Under the pieces are notes generated by a model, which worked only from the letters and a program-made list of their open reading frames with translations, was not told where the DNA came from and did not search any database. Below, in pieces: positions 7,357 to 10,478 of a stretch of DNA of 10,478 nt (within the stretch, counting starts at the first letter, position 1; each line of letters begins with the position of its first letter). A program made the translations under genes and the position numbers. Source of the DNA: Synergistaceae bacterium (GTDB lineage Bacteria > Synergistota > Synergistia > Synergistales > Aminobacteriaceae); the NCBI GenBank assembly GCA_017458545.1, contig JAFTBA010000098.1:1-10478 (forward strand), written 5' to 3'.

Positions 7357-7386
7357 GCATTCTATTTCAGATAAGGACGTGTGAAA

Positions 7387-8490
7387 ATGGCAATAGTTCA
7401 GGTAGTACAATGGGATGACAGCCTCAATTCAAACGACATCTTAGCATGGCGTTACGTTGACCGCAAAAATCCCTCAAAAAGCGATGAGTTAGGCAACTGG
7501 ACTCAGCTTGTAGTCCGCGAGACTCAGGAAGCAATCCTCTTCAAGGACGGTCAGGCATTAGACCTTTTCGGAGCAGGAAGGCATACCCTCTCAACAAGTA
7601 ATATCCCTATGTTAGGCCGTCTCATTAATCTCTCAACAGGCGGTGAAAGCGCATTCAAAGCAAGCGTTTGGTTCGTCAACAAAGTCAGCATTCTCGACGT
7701 AAAATGGGGAACTCAAAATCCTATTCTCCTCCGTGACCCCGAATACCAGATACCTATTTACGTCCGTGCATTCGGGCAGTTCGGAATGAGAGTCAGTGAG
7801 AGCCGTCAGTTTGTGCTCAAACTCTCAGGCAACAAATCATCAATCACCCGTGATGAAGTCGCAGAATACTTTAAGGGTTTAATACTCTCCCGAATGGGCG
7901 ACATGATAGCAACGTACATAGCTCAGAAGAAAATCAACATCTTCGAGATAAGCGCATACCTTGAGGACATGTCGAATGAGGCAGTCGAAAGAATACGTCC
8001 TGAGTTCGCGCTCTACGGGATTGAACCGTTAAACTTCTATTTCGGCTCAGTGAATGTTGTTGATGATGACGAGGGCATAAAGAAGCTCAAATCCGCAATG
8101 GCCGAACGCGCTTCAATGAATGTTATGGGTTACAGCTATCAGCAGAAACGTTCATTTGACGTTATGGAGTCTGCTGCAAAGAATGAAGGAGGAAGCTCAT
8201 TACTCGGAGCAGGAGTCGGACTCGGTGCAGGAATGGGAATGGGCAGTGCAATAGGTCAAATGGCTTCGCAGATGGGTCAGTACATCAACCCTAACACCTC
8301 ACCCCTAACCCCTAACCCCTCTACCCTATCCCCTACTAACCCCTCTGCAGTATGTCCTTCATGCGGTCAGCCAGTAACAGCAGGAGCAAAATTCTGCATG
8401 AACTGCGGAGCCAGGTTAGTGTGTCCGAATTGCGGCCATGCGTTAATACCCGGCGCGAAATTCTGCCCTGACTGCGGCAAACAAATATAA
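7387..8490 (+). CDS. SPFH-domain protein with C-terminal double zinc ribbon, YdjI-like
   Basis: Residues 1-240 match the SPFH (virion core-like) family in character: an N-terminal IVQVVQW strand, FKDGQALDLFGAGRHTL near 52-68, and a helical part with IRPEFALYGIEPLNF. A Gly/Met-rich segment (about 269-296) could contact membrane, then a Pro/Thr/Ser linker (300-320), then two zinc knuckle pairs: Cys 323, 326, 337, 340 and Cys 346, 349, 360, 363. In Bacillus subtilis the protein of this layout, YdjI, helps place the envelope-stress protein PspA at the membrane; that is known of the family, not shown here, and no pspA, ydjG or ydjH neighbour lies in the window. ATG 7387 has AAGGA at 7373-7377 with a 9-base gap; GTG 7381 would leave only 3 bases, so ATG is preferred. 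It is closed by a strong terminator and has no clear promoter of its own after the 7329 hairpin. Confidence 0.85.
   Translation: MAIVQVVQWDDSLNSNDILAWRYVDRKNPSKSDELGNWTQLVVRETQEAILFKDGQALDLFGAGRHTLSTSNIPMLGRLINLSTGGESAFKASVWFVNKVSILDVKWGTQNPILLRDPEYQIPIYVRAFGQFGMRVSESRQFVLKLSGNKSSITRDEVAEYFKGLILSRMGDMIATYIAQKKINIFEISAYLEDMSNEAVERIRPEFALYGIEPLNFYFGSVNVVDDDEGIKKLKSAMAERASMNVMGYSYQQKRSFDVMESAAKNEGGSSLLGAGVGLGAGMGMGSAIGQMASQMGQYINPNTSPLTPNPSTLSPTNPSAVCPSCGQPVTAGAKFCMNCGARLVCPNCGHALIPGAKFCPDCGKQI
8287..8346. repeat. C-rich heptamer-like repeat inside the SPFH gene, encoding the linker
   Basis: Units close to CCCCTAA / CCCTAT repeat with about a 7-base period and encode residues 301-320 (rich in Asn, Pro, Thr and Ser). 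The stretch is the reverse-complement kind of the G-rich repeat at 6138-6177. It lies between the glycine-rich segment and the zinc ribbons, where an insertion kept in frame would do little harm. The boundaries are approximate. Confidence 0.7.
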
Positions 8491-8493
8491 CTA

Positions 8494-8527
8494 CCCCCTC
8501 GCTTCCGTAAGAGGGGGCTTTTTTTTT
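8494..8527 (+). terminator. Strong Rho-independent terminator after the SPFH gene
   Basis: CCCCCTC (8494-8500) pairs with GAGGGGG (8511-8517) around a 10-base loop and is followed by nine T (8519-8527). It starts four bases after the stop codon. Confidence 0.92.
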
Positions 8528-8581
8528 CAAACACACTTCATAATACTTAATTAACTTTCTCTAGGAATAATACTTTTGTGA

Positions 8582-8611
8582 TAGTGCAGTCCTGCAAAAA
8601 AATGCTAGAAT
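8582..8611 (+). promoter_or_regulatory. Extended -10 promoter of the antiporter gene with a dyad in the spacer
   Basis: TGCTAGAAT (8603-8611) is an extended -10 element (TG, one base, then TAGAAT). The -35 region is poor (TAGTGC at 8582-8587). The inverted repeat TGCAG / CTGCA (8585-8589 and 8592-8596) sits between the -35 and -10 positions, where a repressor or a spacer-twisting activator would bind. Transcription would begin near 8618. Confidence 0.5.
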
Positions 8612-8631
8612 ATTTCACACTATTAATCATC

Positions 8632-8671
8632 TAACCCCCTTGTGCTTTCGTGCAGAGGGTTAAAATTTTTT
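8632..8671 (+). terminator. Terminator-like hairpin in the antiporter leader (possible attenuator)
   Basis: TAACCC (8632-8637) pairs with GGGTTA (8657-8662); after a mismatch the stem continues through C-G at 8639/8655 and TGTGC with GTGCA (8641-8645, 8650-8654, two wobbles) to a TTTC loop. Six T follow at 8666-8671. It lies downstream of the candidate promoter and 43 bases before the antiporter start, so it could control read-through. A second terminator for upstream transcripts is the simpler alternative. Confidence 0.5.
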
Positions 8672-8714
8672 CGCGGCATGTGCAAACAAAGATACAGGAA
8701 AGGAGAGAATAAAA

Positions 8715-10148
8715 TTGTTTGCTCATTTTGTGGATTACCTTCATCAGGGCTCACCGACAAGTATAGCTGTTATGACCGTAGCACTGATGTTAATGTTCGG
8801 GTTCGCACTCACCCGTATAACTAAACTGCTCAAACTCCCTAACGTTACGGCTTACATCATAACAGGTATACTCATAGGCCCTTACTGCCTCAATTTAGTT
8901 CCCGACTCTATCGCTGACAGTACTGCATTTCTTCCTAACGTTGCTTTGGCATTCATAGCTTTCAGCACAGGTCAGTTCTTCAGACTCAATGCCCTTCGCG
9001 GTAACGGCTCTAAAGTCCTCGTTATCACTGTACTGGAATCATGCGTTGCTTCAGTCTTCGTGTTCATAGCTGCTTATTGGGTACTCGGTATGGATCTGGC
9101 GTTCTCCTCAGTAATCGCTGCACTCGCTTCAGCTACTGCACCTGCCTCAACAATGATGACTATCAGACAGACAGGTGCTCACGGCGATTTCGTCAACACT
9201 CTGTTACAGGTCGTTGCACTCGATGATGTAGTAGGGTTAATCGCGTACAGCGTTGCAGTATCAATAGCACTTGCGCTCACTGCTTCGGGAACTGCTGCAG
9301 GCTTCGATTTCAGCAACGTAATATTACCCGTACTGATGAACATTGCAAGCGTCATCATAGGCGCATTGCTCGGAATCGTAATGAAAATCCTCTTACCTCC
9401 TGACCGTTCAACCGATAACAGACTCATTGTTTCGGTAGCAATTCTTTTCGGTTTCTGCGGCATATGCGAAATGTTAGGAGTATCTCCGCTGTTAGGCTGC
9501 ATGTTCATGTCAACAGTTTACATAAATATTACTGATGACGAAAAACTGTTCAAACAGTTAAATTACTTCAGCCCTCCGATTTTGCTGCTGTTCTTCGTGA
9601 GGTCGGGAGTATGTTTTGAACTCGGTGCCTTAACCGGCGGTAACAGTCAGGGAGGTACTTCACTGCTGACGTTGGGAGTAGTGTATTTCCTCGTGAGAAT
9701 CGCCGGCAAATACGCAGGTGCATTCATGGGATGTTCTGTTACCGGTAAAAGCAGGTTAGTCAGGAATTATTTGGGATTGGCCTTAATACCTCAGGCAGGT
9801 GTCGCTATAGGACTCGCTGAATTAGGAGCGCGTACACTCGGAGGCGATACGGGCAGCGCATTAAGGACTGTAATACTTGCTTCGAGCGTACTGTATGAAC
9901 TTATAGGACCTGCTTGCGCTAAACTGTCGCTTGCATTGTCGCACTCATACGAAGATACTGAGGAAGCCCCTGCACTTTCACCGCAGGACGAGGACAAGTT
10001 AATCATCAACTCCCTCATCGAACGCATAAGGGAAATTCAACGCGAACTGCCTGAACATACACAGCCCGTTCCTGCTGAGGCGGTAAACGTAAATGTTCAG
10101 CACACAACGCTAAGACATCTTCACTCAAACAATACCAACTACCACTAA
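8715..10148 (+). CDS. Monovalent cation:proton antiporter, CPA2/NapA-like
   Basis: This inner-membrane protein should exchange Na+ or K+ for H+, affecting cytoplasmic pH and salt balance. The 477-residue product has about 12-13 hydrophobic segments across residues 15-405. The ion-binding aspartate pair is at Asp 170-Asp 171 (VALDDVVGL), and an unwound-helix motif SATAPAST lies at 139-146; the Asp pair is typical of electrogenic CPA2 exchangers. There is no TrkA-N or RCK nucleotide-binding domain, unlike KefB/KefC. Residues 409-477 are a polar tail with an acidic stretch, a probable amphipathic helix (DEDKLIINSLIERI) and a histidine-rich end. TTG 8715 has AAAGGAGA at 8699-8706, about 8 bases away. 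The gene stands alone between its leader hairpin and the terminator at 10174. The ion and stoichiometry cannot be read from sequence. Confidence 0.88.
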   Translation: MFAHFVDYLHQGSPTSIAVMTVALMLMFGFALTRITKLLKLPNVTAYIITGILIGPYCLNLVPDSIADSTAFLPNVALAFIAFSTGQFFRLNALRGNGSKVLVITVLESCVASVFVFIAAYWVLGMDLAFSSVIAALASATAPASTMMTIRQTGAHGDFVNTLLQVVALDDVVGLIAYSVAVSIALALTASGTAAGFDFSNVILPVLMNIASVIIGALLGIVMKILLPPDRSTDNRLIVSVAILFGFCGICEMLGVSPLLGCMFMSTVYINITDDEKLFKQLNYFSPPILLLFFVRSGVCFELGALTGGNSQGGTSLLTLGVVYFLVRIAGKYAGAFMGCSVTGKSRLVRNYLGLALIPQAGVAIGLAELGARTLGGDTGSALRTVILASSVLYELIGPACAKLSLALSHSYEDTEEAPALSPQDEDKLIINSLIERIREIQRELPEHTQPVPAEAVNVNVQHTTLRHLHSNNTNYH

Positions 10149-10173
10149 TACGGCCATGAATAATAAATTTAAT

Positions 10174-10206
10174 ACACCCCTAAAAGAAAACGGGGGGTGT
10201 TTTTTT
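10174..10206 (+). terminator. Rho-independent terminator after the antiporter gene
   Basis: ACACCCC (10174-10180) pairs with GGGGTGT (10194-10200); the loop is A-rich and seven T follow from 10200 to 10206. It starts 25 bases after the stop codon and isolates the antiporter from the TIR gene. Confidence 0.92.
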
Positions 10207-10214
10207 CGTGTGAA

Positions 10215-10243
10215 TAGAAAAAAAATTCCAGGCATGTTATTAT
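10215..10243 (+). promoter_or_regulatory. Promoter for the TIR-domain gene
   Basis: TATTAT at 10238-10243 with TG at 10235-10236 gives an extended -10 element. TAGAAA at 10215-10220 matches the -35 consensus at 4 of 6 positions, with a 17-base spacer. The predicted start of transcription, near 10250, leaves a leader of about 40 bases. Confidence 0.5.
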
Positions 10244-10290
10244 CTGTTTAACCAAAATATTTTGCCCGAAAAAAGTGAGAGATTGTTTAC

Positions 10291-10478
10291 GTGGAACAGG
10301 AAAGTTTCAAATTCAATTACTATGCGTTTATCAGTTACAGCCACAAAGATAAAGATATTGCACAGAGATTGCAGAAATTTTTGCAGAGCTATCATTTACC
10401 TTCAGAATTACAGAACTCACACCCTGATTTGCCCGAAAACCTTAACCCTATATTTATTGATGAATCTCTTGTTGCAAC
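10291..10478 (+). CDS. TIR-domain protein, 3' end cut by window edge
   Basis: Only the first 62 codons are in the window, with no stop. GTG 10291 is the likely start, with a weak GAGAG at 10277-10281 about 9 bases before it. The residues YYAFISYSHKDKDIAQRLQ (about 10-28) are the first strand and helix of a bacterial TIR domain; further on LNPIFIDESLV aligns with the usual PIFRD-x-x-x-L stretch of this subgroup, with Ile in place of the common Arg. Bacterial TIR domains often break down NAD+ and act in antiphage defence or as effectors; whether this one is active cannot be told because the catalytic Glu region and any C-terminal sensor domain are outside. It has its own promoter and is separated from the antiporter by a strong terminator. 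Confidence 0.8.
   Translation, partial: MEQESFKFNYYAFISYSHKDKDIAQRLQKFLQSYHLPSELQNSHPDLPENLNPIFIDESLVA

Noticed and set aside
7381..7386. GTG start two codons before the SPFH ATG
   Set aside because: Only three bases separate it from AAGGA; ATG 7387 has normal spacing.
6138..8346. CRISPR array or telomere-like end from the G-rich and C-rich stretches
   Set aside because: Units are about 7 bases with no spacers, and both stretches are internal and degenerate, so neither a CRISPR array nor a replicon end is supported.
9179..9508. 109-codon open frame on the minus strand
   Set aside because: It lies wholly inside the antiporter gene, has no ribosome site of its own, and its product looks like an antisense shadow rich in Ser, Thr and Pro.

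Overview
The window looks like a chromosome segment of a diderm bacterium with a moderate, mid-40s to 50% GC content judged by eye. The style (ankyrin-repeat proteins, TIR protein, frequent TTG starts, AGGAGG ribosome sites) suggests a gut or rumen member of the Synergistota. That assignment is inference from memory of family composition and was not searched. The solute-binding protein has a cleavable signal peptide with no lipobox cysteine, which fits a true periplasm. All genes lie on the + strand.

Layout: (1) positions 1-1260, an ankyrin-repeat protein cut at its 5' end by the window edge; (2) 1261-1645, a mostly non-coding stretch with a hairpin terminator at 1419-1451 and, at 1514-1624, a 36-codon reading frame that looks like the leftover N-terminus of a type II restriction endonuclease; (3) 1646-2734, a beta-class DNA methyltransferase in the same frame as that remnant; (4) 2859-7323, a three-gene ABC importer of the FbpABC/AfuABC type: periplasmic binding protein, fused two-domain permease and ATPase. 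A hairpin follows the binding-protein gene, a G-rich heptamer-like repeat lies between permease and ATPase, and a hairpin closes the unit; (5) 7387-8490, an SPFH-type protein with a C-terminal double zinc ribbon, similar in architecture to Bacillus YdjI; its linker is encoded by a C-rich copy of the same heptamer-like repeat; (6) 8715-10148, a monovalent cation:proton antiporter of the CPA2/NapA kind, preceded by an extended -10 promoter and a terminator-like hairpin in its leader; (7) 10291 to the right edge, the first 62 codons of a TIR-domain protein.

How they work together: the three ABC genes form one importer; the binding protein captures a small anionic ligand or metal in the periplasm, the permease carries it, and the ATPase drives it. 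The substrate cannot be fixed from sequence: the family covers ferric iron, hexose phosphates and phosphonates, and the Tyr-Tyr pair of ferric-binding FbpA is not evident. The SPFH protein and the antiporter each have their own terminators and are probably separate units; both have plausible roles in envelope stress and ion balance. The ankyrin protein, the methyltransferase with its wrecked nuclease partner, and the TIR gene give the two edges an accessory, defence-like character around a housekeeping transport core.

Start-codon choice is notable: the permease, ATPase, antiporter and probably the methyltransferase all start with TTG in the context AAATTG.
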